Assembly (NCBI RefSeq): GCF_900129295.1
Contig: NZ_FQUU01000022.1
Coordinates: 1-64,000 of the forward strand
Source of the DNA: Flavisolibacter ginsengisoli DSM 18119
GTDB lineage: Bacteria > Bacteroidota > Bacteroidia > Chitinophagales > Chitinophagaceae
Reading direction: 5' to 3'
DNA length: 64,000 nt
Shown: positions 43,195 to 52,608 of the stretch, piece after piece
Numbering within the stretch: the first letter of the stretch is position 1
Layout of the letters: the number at the start of each line of letters is the position of its first letter
Notes under the pieces: generated by a model
What the model saw: only the letters and a program-made list of their open reading frames with translations
Database searches by the model: none
Told to the model about the DNA's origin: nothing
Translations under genes and position numbers: made by a program

Positions 43195-43838
43195 AGTCTC
43201 ACAAATTTTGAAATGATCGGTATTAATTCCTTATTTAAATTTTCAATGGCTTCTTTTATTTGCCATTTACTTTTATCTCGCTCGCCCACAAAGTTCGACA
43301 ATGATCTCACTTGAAGGAAAGGAATATTTTCCATTAACCCCACATAATGCAAGGCAGCCCCTTCCATAGATTCAACCGAGGCTCCCATGGTATCTTTATA
43401 TTGTTCAATTCGTGATGGTAAAGTAGTGATCTCATTAATTGATACGCCTTTTACCCTGGGTAATAATAATTCATCCAATATGCCTGTGGCATTTAGAAGC
43501 GTTGCATTGGTCCATGGAGCATCATTCTCTTGTAAAAATTTCATATCAAAGAGCGAACGAAACGAACCCTGCTCCATAACACCCAGGTCTCCAATAGTTT
43601 CCGATTCAATTATTACTACACTTCCTAATTTTAAATTAGTATCCAGCGCACCTGCTATTCCAGCCTGTAAAATCAATTGAGGCCTTTTCTGGTATACTGC
43701 TTTAGTAATATGGTAAGTGGCGGCTATTAATCCAACACCAGTTACCAGGATATCTATATTCTTGATGTTTTGAGATGCTAAATATTGAATGGTAGGATCT
43801 ATTTCAAGCCTTGTTGCCGCGCAAAGAAGAACTTCCAT
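43191..43838 (-). CDS. mqnB: Futalosine hydrolase
   Basis: A nucleoside-phosphorylase-like hydrolase of 215 residues with LVTGVGLIAATYHI, LQAGIAGALD, the DLGVMEQGSF segment and VESMEGAALHYV, followed by VRSLSNFVGERDKSKW. It releases hypoxanthine from futalosine. It is coupled to mqnD, so two consecutive parts of the futalosine menaquinone pathway are encoded together; the other mqn genes are outside the window. Confidence 0.94.
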   Translation of the reverse strand: MEVLLCAATRLEIDPTIQYLASQNIKNIDILVTGVGLIAATYHITKAVYQKRPQLILQAGIAGALDTNLKLGSVVIIESETIGDLGVMEQGSFRSLFDMKFLQENDAPWTNATLLNATGILDELLLPRVKGVSINEITTLPSRIEQYKDTMGASVESMEGAALHYVGLMENIPFLQVRSLSNFVGERDKSKWQIKEAIENLNKELIPIISKFVRL

Positions 43839-43879
43839 TGCTCAAAAGTCGTAAATTAAATTACTTTTTTACCAACCAT

Positions 43880-43887
43880 TACCTTTG
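43880..43887 (+). promoter_or_regulatory. -7 element for the PTPS-folE-fabD genes
   Basis: TACCTTTG is a perfect TAnnTTTG match, 25 bases before the ATG at 43912. No matching -33 element was found. Confidence 0.5.
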
Positions 43888-43911
43888 CACAATTGTTGTT
43901 GACTCAGAATT

Positions 43912-44325
43912 ATGAATAATAAAGTTGCTGTAGTACGCCGTGAACATTTCAATGCTGCTCATCGTTTATACAGGCCTGATTGGTCTTCTGAAGCCAATAC
44001 AGCTACTTTTGGTAAATGCAGCTTGCCCAATTTCCATGGACATAATTATGAACTGGAAGTTAAAGTAGTAGGAGATATCAACAAGGAAACTGGATTTGTA
44101 ATGGATCTGAAGATGTTATCAGACCTCGTCAACGATAAGGTATTGGAGAAGTTTGATCATAAGAATTTAAATATTGACCTGGAAGAATTCAAAAACCTGA
44201 ATCCAACAGCCGAAAATATAGCCGTGGTCATTTATAATATCCTGCGGCCGCATATTGAGCCATCTTTAGAGTTATTCATCAGGCTATTTGAAACACCGCG
44301 TAACTATGTTGAATACCCAGCATAA
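43912..44325 (+). CDS. 6-pyruvoyl-tetrahydropterin synthase / 6-carboxytetrahydropterin synthase family
   Basis: The 137-residue protein has the zinc His set (HFNAAH and the two His of [10 protein letters not shown]), the catalytic Cys in [12 protein letters not shown] and the Asp-His pair in [11 protein letters not shown]. The spacing GKC-x3-N-x-HGHNY is closer to eukaryotic-type PTPS than to Escherichia coli QueD. It acts on dihydroneopterin triphosphate, the product of the GTP cyclohydrolase encoded 18 bases downstream. Whether the end product is queuosine precursor or tetrahydropterin cofactor cannot be decided here. Confidence 0.9.
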   Translation: MNNKVAVVRREHFNAAHRLYRPDWSSEANTATFGKCSLPNFHGHNYELEVKVVGDINKETGFVMDLKMLSDLVNDKVLEKFDHKNLNIDLEEFKNLNPTAENIAVVIYNILRPHIEPSLELFIRLFETPRNYVEYPA

Positions 44326-44342
44326 ATAATAGATTAGCAATT

Positions 44343-44942
44343 ATGGCATTTCATAAAACAGAAAGTTTTGATACGGATATTACCGAAGGATTAATGACCA
44401 ACTACAGTAGCATTATCGAGCTATTGGGAGAAGATCCACAAAGGGAAGGATTGATAAAGACCCCTGAGCGTATGGCCAAGGCCATGCAATATATGACACA
44501 AGGATATAGCCAGGATGCTGTCTCAATTCTAAATGGTGCCAGGTTCAGGGAAGAAGTGAGTGAAATGGTGATCGTTAAGGATATAGAACTTTTCTCCATG
44601 TGCGAACATCACCTTTTACCTTTTTTTGGAAAGGCGCATATTGCTTATATACCAAATGGTTATATTACCGGGCTTAGTAAGCTCGCCCGCGTGGTGGATG
44701 TATATTCACGGCGGCTGCAGGTACAGGAAAGACTGACTACGCAAATATTAAAAGCCATAAAAGAAAGCCTGAATCCTCTTGGGGTAGCTGTTGTCATTGA
44801 GGCCAAGCACCTTTGTATGATGATGAGAGGTGTTCAAAAACAAAATTCCGTTACCACCACATCTTCCTTCGATGGGGAATTCTTAAATAACCACATAACC
44901 CGGAATGAGTTTTTAAAATTAATTACCGCTGATCTGGACTAA
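44343..44942 (+). CDS. folE: GTP cyclohydrolase I
   Basis: The 199-residue protein has the zinc and catalytic block [36 protein letters not shown], and [17 protein letters not shown] with the second Cys ligand. It converts GTP to 7,8-dihydroneopterin triphosphate, feeding folate and pterin synthesis. It lies between the PTPS-like gene and fabD on one strand with gaps of 17 and 16 bases. Confidence 0.98.
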   Translation: MAFHKTESFDTDITEGLMTNYSSIIELLGEDPQREGLIKTPERMAKAMQYMTQGYSQDAVSILNGARFREEVSEMVIVKDIELFSMCEHHLLPFFGKAHIAYIPNGYITGLSKLARVVDVYSRRLQVQERLTTQILKAIKESLNPLGVAVVIEAKHLCMMMRGVQKQNSVTTTSSFDGEFLNNHITRNEFLKLITADLD

Positions 44943-44958
44943 TTAGTAAACTTGCCAC

Positions 44959-45849
44959 ATGAAACATGCATTTGTATTTCCCGGGCAGGGAGCGCAGTTC
45001 CCGGGAATGGGAAAATCTCATTACGATAACAGTTCATTTGCTAAAAGGATCTTTGAGCAGGCAAATGAGATATTAGGATTTAGAATATCAGATGTAATGT
45101 TCAATGGTTCTGAAGAAGAATTGAAGCAGACCAGGATCACGCAGCCTGCCATTTTTCTCCATTCCATCATTGCTTTTAAAGGGGTTGAAAATATACGGCC
45201 GGATGCGGTTGCCGGGCATTCACTTGGTGAATTTTCTGCATTGGTGGCAAATGGAACACTAAGCCTTGAAAGTGGTTTACTGTTGGTAAGCCTACGTGCG
45301 GAGGCCATGCAAAAAGCATGTGAACTACAACCTTCCACTATGGCTGCTGTGCTTGGCCTTCCCGACGACCAGGTTGAGGAAATATGCAGACTGGTGCAAT
45401 CAGAAACTGGTGAAGTGGTAGTGCCGGCTAATTATAATTGCCCGGGTCAATTAGTGATCTCTGGCACCGTTAAAGGCATACAGGAAGCATGCGACAGGCT
45501 AAAAGCTGCAGGTGCTAAAAGGGCAATGGTTTTACCGGTTGGGGGAGCCTTTCATTCGCCATTGATGGAGCCCGCCCGCAAAGAATTGCAACAGGCTATT
45601 GAAGGAACCACTTTTCATACGCCTTCATGCCCTGTTTATCAAAATGTAGTGGCTAAAGGAGTAATCAACAAGGACGAGATCAAAGAAAATTTAATAGATC
45701 AGTTAACCGGCGCTGTAAAATGGACTCAATGTGTTCAGGCAATGGTAGCTGATGGAGTATCCAAGTTCACAGAAATAGGGCCTGGAAAAGTTCTCACAGG
45801 GTTGATCCTTAAAATTGATAAGGAAGTAAGTGCTGAATCTATAAGTTAA
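44959..45849 (+). CDS. fabD: Malonyl-CoA:ACP transacylase
   Basis: The 296-residue protein has FPGQGAQFPGMGK at the start, the catalytic Ser in AGHSLGEFSALV, and the catalytic His in VGGAFHSPLM, with GPGKVLTGL near the end. It loads malonyl groups onto acyl carrier protein for fatty-acid synthesis. It is the last gene of the PTPS-folE-fabD run and is followed by a terminator. Confidence 0.97.
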   Translation: MKHAFVFPGQGAQFPGMGKSHYDNSSFAKRIFEQANEILGFRISDVMFNGSEEELKQTRITQPAIFLHSIIAFKGVENIRPDAVAGHSLGEFSALVANGTLSLESGLLLVSLRAEAMQKACELQPSTMAAVLGLPDDQVEEICRLVQSETGEVVVPANYNCPGQLVISGTVKGIQEACDRLKAAGAKRAMVLPVGGAFHSPLMEPARKELQQAIEGTTFHTPSCPVYQNVVAKGVINKDEIKENLIDQLTGAVKWTQCVQAMVADGVSKFTEIGPGKVLTGLILKIDKEVSAESIS

Positions 45850-45873
45850 ACGTTATTAGAAATCTTAATATAA

Positions 45874-45905
45874 AATGGCTGTCCAATAAGGACGGCCATT
45901 TTTAT
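45874..45905 (+). terminator. Rho-independent terminator of the fabD unit
   Basis: aatggctgtcc (45874-45884) pairs with ggacggccatt (45890-45900) with one G-U pair, then a T-rich tail. Confidence 0.88.
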
Positions 45906-45973
45906 TGTAAGCTTTACTTTAGGATCAACATGTGCCGGGCAGTACTAAAGCCTGGTTACTCCTATGCTACGCC

Positions 45974-46031
45974 CTATCTACTCCCTATCTACGGTATAGA
46001 TACTCCGTGCCAGCACGGAGTATCTATACCT
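45974..46031. repeat. Dispersed palindromic element, copy 2
   Basis: A perfect 17-bp inverted repeat (ggtatagatactccgtg at 45994-46010, its complement at 46015-46031) has the loop ccag and a 20-base left flank shared with copy 1 (4292). The pair at the tenth-to-twelfth stem position is C-G here and G-C in copy 1. Further gctatagcgtagc-type inverted motifs follow to about 46062. It lies between two convergent genes. Confidence 0.8.
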
Positions 46032-46141
46032 TTTCTATACCGGAGCTATAGCGTAGCTATAAAGAAACTATAGGTGAACCCAATTAGTAAATGGTCTTTA
46101 AACTATGATTCTATGCCTTTGGAAGCACCCGGGATGGCTGG

Positions 46142-46603
46142 TTATTTATTGCTGTCAAAACTAATCCCGCAGTTTACCCATTCAGGGTCAAAGCTGGCAG
46201 CATACTTTTTATAGAAGTTGATGGCAGGTTCATTCCATTCCAATACCTGCCACTGTATACCTTGTAATTTGCGCTGTTTAGCTTCCATGAGCAATTGATC
46301 AAAAAGCAGCTTGCCTAGTCCCTTGCCTCTCATTTCTTCTGTAACTAACAGGTCTTCAAGGTACATTCGCTGCCCTTTCCAGGTGCTGAACCTGATATAA
46401 TATAAGGCAAACCCCTGAACCACACCGTCTACTTCTGCTACAAAGGCCCACCATACAGGGTTGGGACCAAAACCACTTTCTTCAAAATGGTCATAATCTA
46501 CAGTTACTTCATCTGGTGCTTTTTCATATACAGCTAATTCCTTCACCAACTCCAGGATCCGGGCACAGTCTTGTTTTACAGCTTTGCGAATATTTACATT
46601 CAT
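46142..46603 (-). CDS. GNAT-family N-acetyltransferase
   Basis: The 153-residue protein has the acetyl-CoA loop EEMRGKGLGKLLFDQLL, the NVNIRKAVKQDCARILELV start and the C-terminal NEPAINFYKKYAASFDPEW block, resembling diamine/thialysine N-acetyltransferase relatives. It transfers acetyl from acetyl-CoA to an amine; the substrate is not certain. It is a single gene between a convergent repeat region and the Cys/Met PLP gene. Confidence 0.9.
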   Translation of the reverse strand: MNVNIRKAVKQDCARILELVKELAVYEKAPDEVTVDYDHFEESGFGPNPVWWAFVAEVDGVVQGFALYYIRFSTWKGQRMYLEDLLVTEEMRGKGLGKLLFDQLLMEAKQRKLQGIQWQVLEWNEPAINFYKKYAASFDPEWVNCGISFDSNK

Positions 46604-46672
46604 AGGTCCATTTTGCGCGAAAATAATACCATTAGCGAAGGCTTATAGTTCATGGTATTTAATATTAATTAT

Positions 46673-47875
46673 TTATAATGCCTGTGCCAGGTCAGCTAAA
46701 ATATCCTGGAGGTTTTCTATGCCTACATTCATCCTTATGAGGCCATCTGTAATACCATATCTTTCCCTTTGTTCTTTGGGGACACTATAATGCGTCATCG
46801 AGGCAGGGTGGGATAGAAGGGTATCTACAGTGCCTAAAGAAACTGTTCTAACACACATTTTTAGCTTATTCATAAAGTCAATACCTCCCTGTATCCCCGA
46901 TTTCAATTCAAAACTTAGCATGGCTCCAGGGTGACGCATTTGTTTTAAAGCCACCTTATGATCAGGGTGTGAGGTGAGACCGGAATAATTCACTTTTTCA
47001 ATGGAGTTGTGGCTCTCTAAATATTTTGCAACCTCCATAGCATTGCTGCAATGCCTGTCCATGCGTATCTCAAGAGTTTTGATTCCCTGTATCAGCAAGA
47101 AGGCATCAAATCCATTGGAATTACCTCCTAACAGGCGGTGTACTTTGGTAGCTTTGGTTTTCATAAACTCAATATCTCTTCCAATGAGTACTCCTCCTAT
47201 GGCAGTGCCATGCCCGTTTAAAAATTTAGTAGTGGAATGCACAACAAAATCTACATCATATTTAAATGGTTGTTGCAGGTAAGGCGTGGCAAATGTGTTG
47301 TCGCAGGCTACAATAAGATTATATTTCTTGCCCAATTTGCTCAGTTCTTCAATATCTACACATTGGATGGTTGGATTGGCAGGGGTCTCCAGGTACATTA
47401 ATTTTATATCCCTGTTCTTTTTCAACACATCTTCTACCTCATCAAGCTTTCTCAGGTCAACGATGATAGGTTCAATATTTAATTCAGGAAGTATTTTAAA
47501 GAGTATTTCGTTGGAACCGCCATACAAAGAAAAATGAGAGAGCACCTTATCACCTGCCTTTAAATTGGAAAATAATAATGTGGAAATAGCAGCCATGCCT
47601 GATGCATGCAGTATTCCCATTACTTCCAGGTCAAGGCCAAAAGTTTCCAGCGCTGCTATTCTGTCTGCAGCTTCAGTCATAGTCGGATTACCCCAACGGG
47701 AATATATATATCCAGGTTCTTCGCCACTAAAGCGCTTCATTCCCTGTTCGGCAGTATCAAAAATGAAGGTGCTTGAAGCATATATTGGAGTTTGATGTGC
47801 ATGAAGAGGTTCGGGGTGATGACCTGCATGTACAGATGCAGAGCCAAAACCTTGTAAAGAGAAATTTTTATCCAT
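46673..47875 (-). CDS. Cys/Met-metabolism PLP enzyme (cystathionine gamma-synthase/lyase family)
   Basis: The 400-residue fold-type I PLP protein has YSRWGNPTMTEAADRIAALE, the VACDNTFATPYLQQP block and the PLP Lys in DFVVHSTTKFLNGHG. The loop after the PLP-stacking Tyr is SLYGGSNEIL, without the Cys seen in true methionine gamma-lyases (LYGCT), so O-acetyl/succinylhomoserine sulfhydrylase or cystathionine synthase/lyase is likelier. It is divergent from the DinB gene. Confidence 0.9.
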   Translation of the reverse strand: MDKNFSLQGFGSASVHAGHHPEPLHAHQTPIYASSTFIFDTAEQGMKRFSGEEPGYIYSRWGNPTMTEAADRIAALETFGLDLEVMGILHASGMAAISTLLFSNLKAGDKVLSHFSLYGGSNEILFKILPELNIEPIIVDLRKLDEVEDVLKKNRDIKLMYLETPANPTIQCVDIEELSKLGKKYNLIVACDNTFATPYLQQPFKYDVDFVVHSTTKFLNGHGTAIGGVLIGRDIEFMKTKATKVHRLLGGNSNGFDAFLLIQGIKTLEIRMDRHCSNAMEVAKYLESHNSIEKVNYSGLTSHPDHKVALKQMRHPGAMLSFELKSGIQGGIDFMNKLKMCVRTVSLGTVDTLLSHPASMTHYSVPKEQRERYGITDGLIRMNVGIENLQDILADLAQAL

Positions 47876-47930
47876 TAGCTGCTTTTGATTTTGTTAATTC
47901 GTGTTATCAAATGTATTTACAAAAAAAGAA

Positions 47931-48425
47931 ATGAAAGAGCTCTTACTTCAACTGGCAGGATATCATTATTGGGCTAACCAACAATTAACAGACGTTATCC
48001 AGCAATTGCCAGAGGAAAAGAAATCGCAAATGGTGCCGAGCAGTTTTAATAGTTTATTAAAGACTGCCTTACACATGTGGGATGCGGAATCGATTTGGTG
48101 GCAAAGGATAAAGTTGAGTGAAAGGATCATGGTCCCTTCTGAAAACTTTACGGGAACTTTCCAGGAAGTTGCTAACCAGCTATTGTTGCAAAACAAGCAA
48201 TGGATAGAGTGGATCAGCAATGCACAGGAGCATATGTTTCAACACGAATTCATTTACCTCAATTCAAAAAAAGAGCAATTTAAACAGCCGGTTTACCAGG
48301 TGCTGGTACATATATTCAATCATGGCACTTACCACAGGGGGCAACTGGTAACTATGTTAAGAGAGCTTGGTGTTGAAAAGTTACCTCAAACAGACTATAT
48401 AGTATGGACAAGGAAAGTCCGTTAA
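47931..48425 (+). CDS. DinB-family protein
   Basis: The 164-residue protein is a DinB/YfiT-like four-helix bundle. The His residues that bind metal fit GYHYWANQQL, LHMWDAESIWWQ and IFNHGTYHRGQLVTML. Members are metal-dependent transferases or hydrolases of small thiol or other substrates; a DNA-damage role is not implied by the name. The longest frame begins with GTG 47901, but ATG 47931 (MKELLLQLAGYHYW) fits the family. Confidence 0.85.
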   Translation: MKELLLQLAGYHYWANQQLTDVIQQLPEEKKSQMVPSSFNSLLKTALHMWDAESIWWQRIKLSERIMVPSENFTGTFQEVANQLLLQNKQWIEWISNAQEHMFQHEFIYLNSKKEQFKQPVYQVLVHIFNHGTYHRGQLVTMLRELGVEKLPQTDYIVWTRKVR

Positions 48426-48437
48426 AGGAATTGATCA

Positions 48438-49283
48438 TTACTCGGAAGGAGATGGAACCAGTTCAGGAGCATCATCATGCGTAAGGTCTTCCATGTTCCT
48501 GTCATTGGCTATCTTACCGGTTTCTTCCAGCATGCGCATATCCTTAGCATCACGTAGAAACTCTGACGCAAATATGAATTCATTCAGGCGTTGGTTCTTA
48601 CTAAAAATTATCTCTTTATTATTTCCTTCCCATTCCTTTTCACCCTGGTACATGTAAATAATATGGTCGCCAATTTCCATTACGGAGTTCATATCATGGG
48701 TGTTGACAATGGTGGTGATCTTGTATTCTTCAGTGATTTCCTTAATCAATTGATCTATCAATCCTGAAGTTTGAGGGTCAAGCCCGGAGTTAGGTTCATC
48801 CACAAATAAGTATTTGGGATTTAGCACAATAGCCCTGGCTATACCAACACGTTTCATCATACCACCACTTAATTCAGCAGGGAATTTTTTATTGGCACCT
48901 TCCAGGTTCACCCTGTTTAATACCTCGTTCACCCTGTCCATTTTTTGTTTCCTTGAATCACGGGTAAACATATCCAGTGGGAAGATGATATTTTCTTCCA
49001 CAGTCATACTGCTAAAAAGTGCTGAGCCCTGGAAAAGCATGCCTATCTCTTTCCTTATTTCTTTCTTTTGATCGACGGACATCTTGGTGAAATTCTTTCC
49101 GTCATATATAATGTCACCACTATCCGGCTGAAAAAGACCTACGAGGCATTTCATGAAAACTGTTTTACCACTTCCACTGCTACCAATAATTAGGTTGCAT
49201 TGCCCGGGCAACATGTTCACACTGACATCCTTAAGAATGGTCTTATCGGCAAAGCCCTTTCGTAAATTTTTTACCTCAATCAT
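48438..49283 (-). CDS. mlaF: ABC transporter ATP-binding protein, MlaF type
   Basis: The 281-residue protein has Walker A GSSGSGKTVFMKC, the signature LSGGMMKRVGIARAI, Walker B YLFVDEPNSGLDP and the HDMNSVMEIGD switch. It pairs with the MlaE permease encoded just upstream, overlapping by eight bases. The Mla complex moves phospholipids between outer and inner membranes. A substrate-binding MlaD gene is not in this window. A C-terminal extension of about 30 acidic residues (EDLTHDDAPELVPSPSE) is unusual. Confidence 0.93.
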   Translation of the reverse strand: MIEVKNLRKGFADKTILKDVSVNMLPGQCNLIIGSSGSGKTVFMKCLVGLFQPDSGDIIYDGKNFTKMSVDQKKEIRKEIGMLFQGSALFSSMTVEENIIFPLDMFTRDSRKQKMDRVNEVLNRVNLEGANKKFPAELSGGMMKRVGIARAIVLNPKYLFVDEPNSGLDPQTSGLIDQLIKEITEEYKITTIVNTHDMNSVMEIGDHIIYMYQGEKEWEGNNKEIIFSKNQRLNEFIFASEFLRDAKDMRMLEETGKIANDRNMEDLTHDDAPELVPSPSE

Positions 49284-50022
49284 TTTTCAATAATATGGCT
49301 GCAAGGAAATAATCTGCAAATAATACGGCTACGCAGGTTACAACAACTGCCTTTGTGCTGGCACGACCAATTTCAAGGGCACCTCCTTTCACATTATAAC
49401 CATAGTATGCCGGGATACTTGAAATGAGGAAAGCGAAAGTGTAAGCCTTTGCCATGGCAAAAAATACATTATAAGGTATAAAGCCTGCAAATAAGCCTTT
49501 ATTGAATTCGTCTGATGAAATGATGCCTGACATTGTTCCTGCTAATTTGCCTCCCCAGATTCCTAACATAGCTGCTATAACGATCAACATCGGAATGACC
49601 ACCAATGCTGCGAGGATCTTTGGAAGCACCAGGTAGGCTTTTGTATTGATGCCCATAATTTCCAGGGCATCAATTTGCTCGGACACGCGCATATTGCCAA
49701 GCTCACCTGCTATCTTACTTCCTACCACGCCGGCAAGTACAATAGATACCAGGGTAGGAGCAAATTCAAGTATCACAGTATCCCGCACCACCTGGGCTAT
49801 TGTAAATTTGGGAATTAAAGGATTGGTAAGCTGGTAGGCTGTTTGAACTGTGGACACAGCACCCATGAATACAGAAATGATCACCACTATCCAAAGGGAA
49901 CCCATTCCCACTTCAGAACACTGGTGCATGAATTCTTTCCAATACATCTTCCAGTTTTCTGGTTTGGAAAACATGCCTTTGATCATTAATAAATACTTTC
50001 CTATCTCGCTGAAAAAACCCAT
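49276..50022 (-). CDS. mlaE: ABC transporter permease, MlaE type
   Basis: The 248-residue membrane protein has VVIISVFMGAVSTVQTAYQL, EFAPTLVSIVLAGVVGSKIAGELG and VSEQIDALEIMGINTKAYLV, the core of the MlaE family. It forms the inner-membrane channel with MlaF. The open frame starts with TTG 50028, but ATG 50022 (MGFFSEIGKYL) is more natural. Confidence 0.94.
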   Translation of the reverse strand: MGFFSEIGKYLLMIKGMFSKPENWKMYWKEFMHQCSEVGMGSLWIVVIISVFMGAVSTVQTAYQLTNPLIPKFTIAQVVRDTVILEFAPTLVSIVLAGVVGSKIAGELGNMRVSEQIDALEIMGINTKAYLVLPKILAALVVIPMLIVIAAMLGIWGGKLAGTMSGIISSDEFNKGLFAGFIPYNVFFAMAKAYTFAFLISSIPAYYGYNVKGGALEIGRASTKAVVVTCVAVLFADYFLAAILLKND

Positions 50023-50127
50023 AACCAAATTGTTATTATGTGCCGGCAGATGAACTGATAAGCAACTTATACATTAAAATTCAAAGCTCAAAACCACTCT
50101 CTTTTCCCTCTGGAACCCATGCCTATA

Positions 50128-52461
50128 CTAGGCTTTTTTCTTAAATCTCTTCCACCAGGGCGATTTCCTTATCAATTCTTCGGTCTCCGCCTGGCTTTTC
50201 AATTGGGCATCTACAACAGCTATCATTGCCATGTTAACAATGTTTCGGACTGAGCTTCCCAATTGAAGAATATGCACCGGCTTCTTCAACCCTAATAAAA
50301 TCGGGCCAATAGCATCTGCCGCACCTAATTCCTTTAAAAGGTTATAGGCAATATTTCCTGACGCAAGATTAGGGAAGATCAGTGTATTGACATCTTTGTC
50401 TACCAATTCACTGAATGGGTAGTTTTCTTTTAAGAGGTTGTTATTAAAGGCTACACTGGCTTGCATTTCCCCATCAACAATTAAATTAGGCATTTGTTGT
50501 TTTACCAAAGCCCTTGCTTTAGCCACCAGGTGGGCCTCGGGTGAATTGCTACTACCAAAATTGGAATAACTAAGCATCGCTATCCTCGGAATAATATTGA
50601 AATGTCGCATTTCGCGGGCTACAAGCAAAGTGATCTCTGCCAATTCCTCAGCAGTTGGGTTGAAGTTCACCGTGGTATCACCAAGAAATATAGGTCCTTT
50701 CTTTGTGAGCATCAGGTACATACCAGCAATGCGCTTGGTGCCTTCTTCAATGCCAATGCATTGGATAGCTGGCCTGATGGTATCAGGGTAATTCTTGGAA
50801 AGCCCGGAGATCATGGCATCAGCATCACCTGTTTCCACCATCATGCAACCAAAATAGTTGCGATCCTTCATGATCTTTTTAGATTCATAATAGTTGAATC
50901 CTTTACGTTGACGCTTTTTGAAGAATAATTCAGCGTATGTATTACGTTTTTCCTCCATGGCATCGCTCCTTGGGTCATATATAGGTAGTCCTTCAAGGTC
51001 GATGCCATTAGCCTGCGCAATGATCCTGATCTTATTCTCATCACCTAATAGAATAGGATATCCTATGCCTTCATCAATCACAATTTGTGCAGCTTTCAAT
51101 ATTTTGACATTCTCTGCTTCAGCAAAAACGATCCTTCGGGGATCCCGCCTGGCCTTGTTGCCTAATATTCGCATCACCTGGTTGTCCAGCCCTAACCTGC
51201 GGTTGAGGTCATTGGTATAAGCTTCCCAATCGGTAATAGGTTTTGAAGCCACCCCGCTCTCCATGGCAGCCTTTGCTACCGCTGGTGCTACCACTGATAA
51301 CAAACGTGGATCAAGAGGCTTTGGAATGATATATTCCGGGCCAAACATGATGGTCTTTTCATTATACGCAAGGTTTACAATGTCTGGTACAGGAGACTGT
51401 GCCATTTCTGCCAATGCCTTTACAGCTGCCAGCTTCATGGCCTCATTGATTTGTGTAGCCCTTACGTCAAGTGCGCCACGGAATATATAGGGAAATCCTA
51501 ACACATTATTTACCTGGTTGGGATAATCGCTTCTGCCAGTTGCCATGATCACGTCCTTGCGTGCAGCAGTAGCTTCTTCCCAACTGATCTCAGGATCAGG
51601 ATTAGCCATAGCAAAAACAATGGGGTTTTTGGCCATGCCTTTGATCATTTCTCCATTAACTACATTACCTACGCTTAATCCAACAAATACATCGGCATCT
51701 TTCAATGCCTTATCCAGTGATAATTCTTCTTTGGCATTGGCAAATTTCTTCTTAAACTCTTCAAGGTCTTTACGGCCTGAATGCAAAACACCTTTCCTGT
51801 CAAACACTAAAAAGTTTTCAGGTTTTGCCCCCAGTGAAACATATAACTGGATACAGGCCATGGCAGCAGCTCCTGCTCCATTGATAACGAACTTTACCTT
51901 GTCTATTTTCTTTTTCTGGATCTGCAATGCGTTTAATAAAGCCGCTGCACTGATGATGGCTGTACCATGCTGGTCATCATGCATAACGGGAATGGTCAAT
52001 TGTTCACGCAGTTGTTTTTCTATGTAAAAGCATTCTGGTGCTTTAATATCCTCCAGGTTAATACCACCAAATGTGGGTTCTAGGGCTTTTACTATCTGTA
52101 CAAATTTTTCAGGATCTGTTTCGTTGATCTCTATATCAAAAACATCTATATCAGCAAATATTTTGAAAAGCACACCTTTCCCTTCCATCACTGGTTTGCT
52201 GGCTTCTGGTCCAATATCACCCAGGCCCAGAACGGCTGTCCCATTGCTGATCACTGCTACCAGGTTTCCCTTGGCAGTATACTTATATACATCTTCTTTA
52301 TTGGCTGCGATTTCTTTACAAGGTTCTGCTACCCCAGGTGAGTAAGCCAGTGAAAGATCTCTTTGTGTTTTAGCTTCTTTGGTAGGAACCACTTCAATTT
52401 TTCCTGGTTTTCCTTTGGAATGGTAGCGTAATGCTTCTTCTTTTCTTAAATCTCTCTGCAT
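50128..52461 (-). CDS. maeB: NADP-dependent malic enzyme with phosphotransacetylase domain
   Basis: The 777-residue protein joins a malic-enzyme domain (about 1-430; [53 protein letters not shown]) to a phosphotransacetylase-like domain (about 440-777; EDNKIRI-type start, [18 protein letters not shown]). It turns malate into pyruvate with NADP reduction; the C-terminal domain is usually regulatory, binding acetyl-CoA. The length matches MaeB. It is alone between mlaE and the M20 gene on the same strand. Confidence 0.96.
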   Translation of the reverse strand: MQRDLRKEEALRYHSKGKPGKIEVVPTKEAKTQRDLSLAYSPGVAEPCKEIAANKEDVYKYTAKGNLVAVISNGTAVLGLGDIGPEASKPVMEGKGVLFKIFADIDVFDIEINETDPEKFVQIVKALEPTFGGINLEDIKAPECFYIEKQLREQLTIPVMHDDQHGTAIISAAALLNALQIQKKKIDKVKFVINGAGAAAMACIQLYVSLGAKPENFLVFDRKGVLHSGRKDLEEFKKKFANAKEELSLDKALKDADVFVGLSVGNVVNGEMIKGMAKNPIVFAMANPDPEISWEEATAARKDVIMATGRSDYPNQVNNVLGFPYIFRGALDVRATQINEAMKLAAVKALAEMAQSPVPDIVNLAYNEKTIMFGPEYIIPKPLDPRLLSVVAPAVAKAAMESGVASKPITDWEAYTNDLNRRLGLDNQVMRILGNKARRDPRRIVFAEAENVKILKAAQIVIDEGIGYPILLGDENKIRIIAQANGIDLEGLPIYDPRSDAMEEKRNTYAELFFKKRQRKGFNYYESKKIMKDRNYFGCMMVETGDADAMISGLSKNYPDTIRPAIQCIGIEEGTKRIAGMYLMLTKKGPIFLGDTTVNFNPTAEELAEITLLVAREMRHFNIIPRIAMLSYSNFGSSNSPEAHLVAKARALVKQQMPNLIVDGEMQASVAFNNNLLKENYPFSELVDKDVNTLIFPNLASGNIAYNLLKELGAADAIGPILLGLKKPVHILQLGSSVRNIVNMAMIAVVDAQLKSQAETEELIRKSPWWKRFKKKA

Positions 52462-52608
52462 ATTTTTCTTTTGGCAATCAAAAAGGGAAAGCGAATAAAT
52501 TATATTACACTTTTACCTGTTGTTCAGCTACACTGCAAATTATCATTCCGGAAATTGAACCAGGTATGATAGCATGCAACTGAATCTGGCAAAAGTAATA
52601 TACTATCA

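Noticed and set aside
51545-52027. 160-codon frame opposite maeB
   Set aside because: It is a shadow of the malic-enzyme domain with no independent features.
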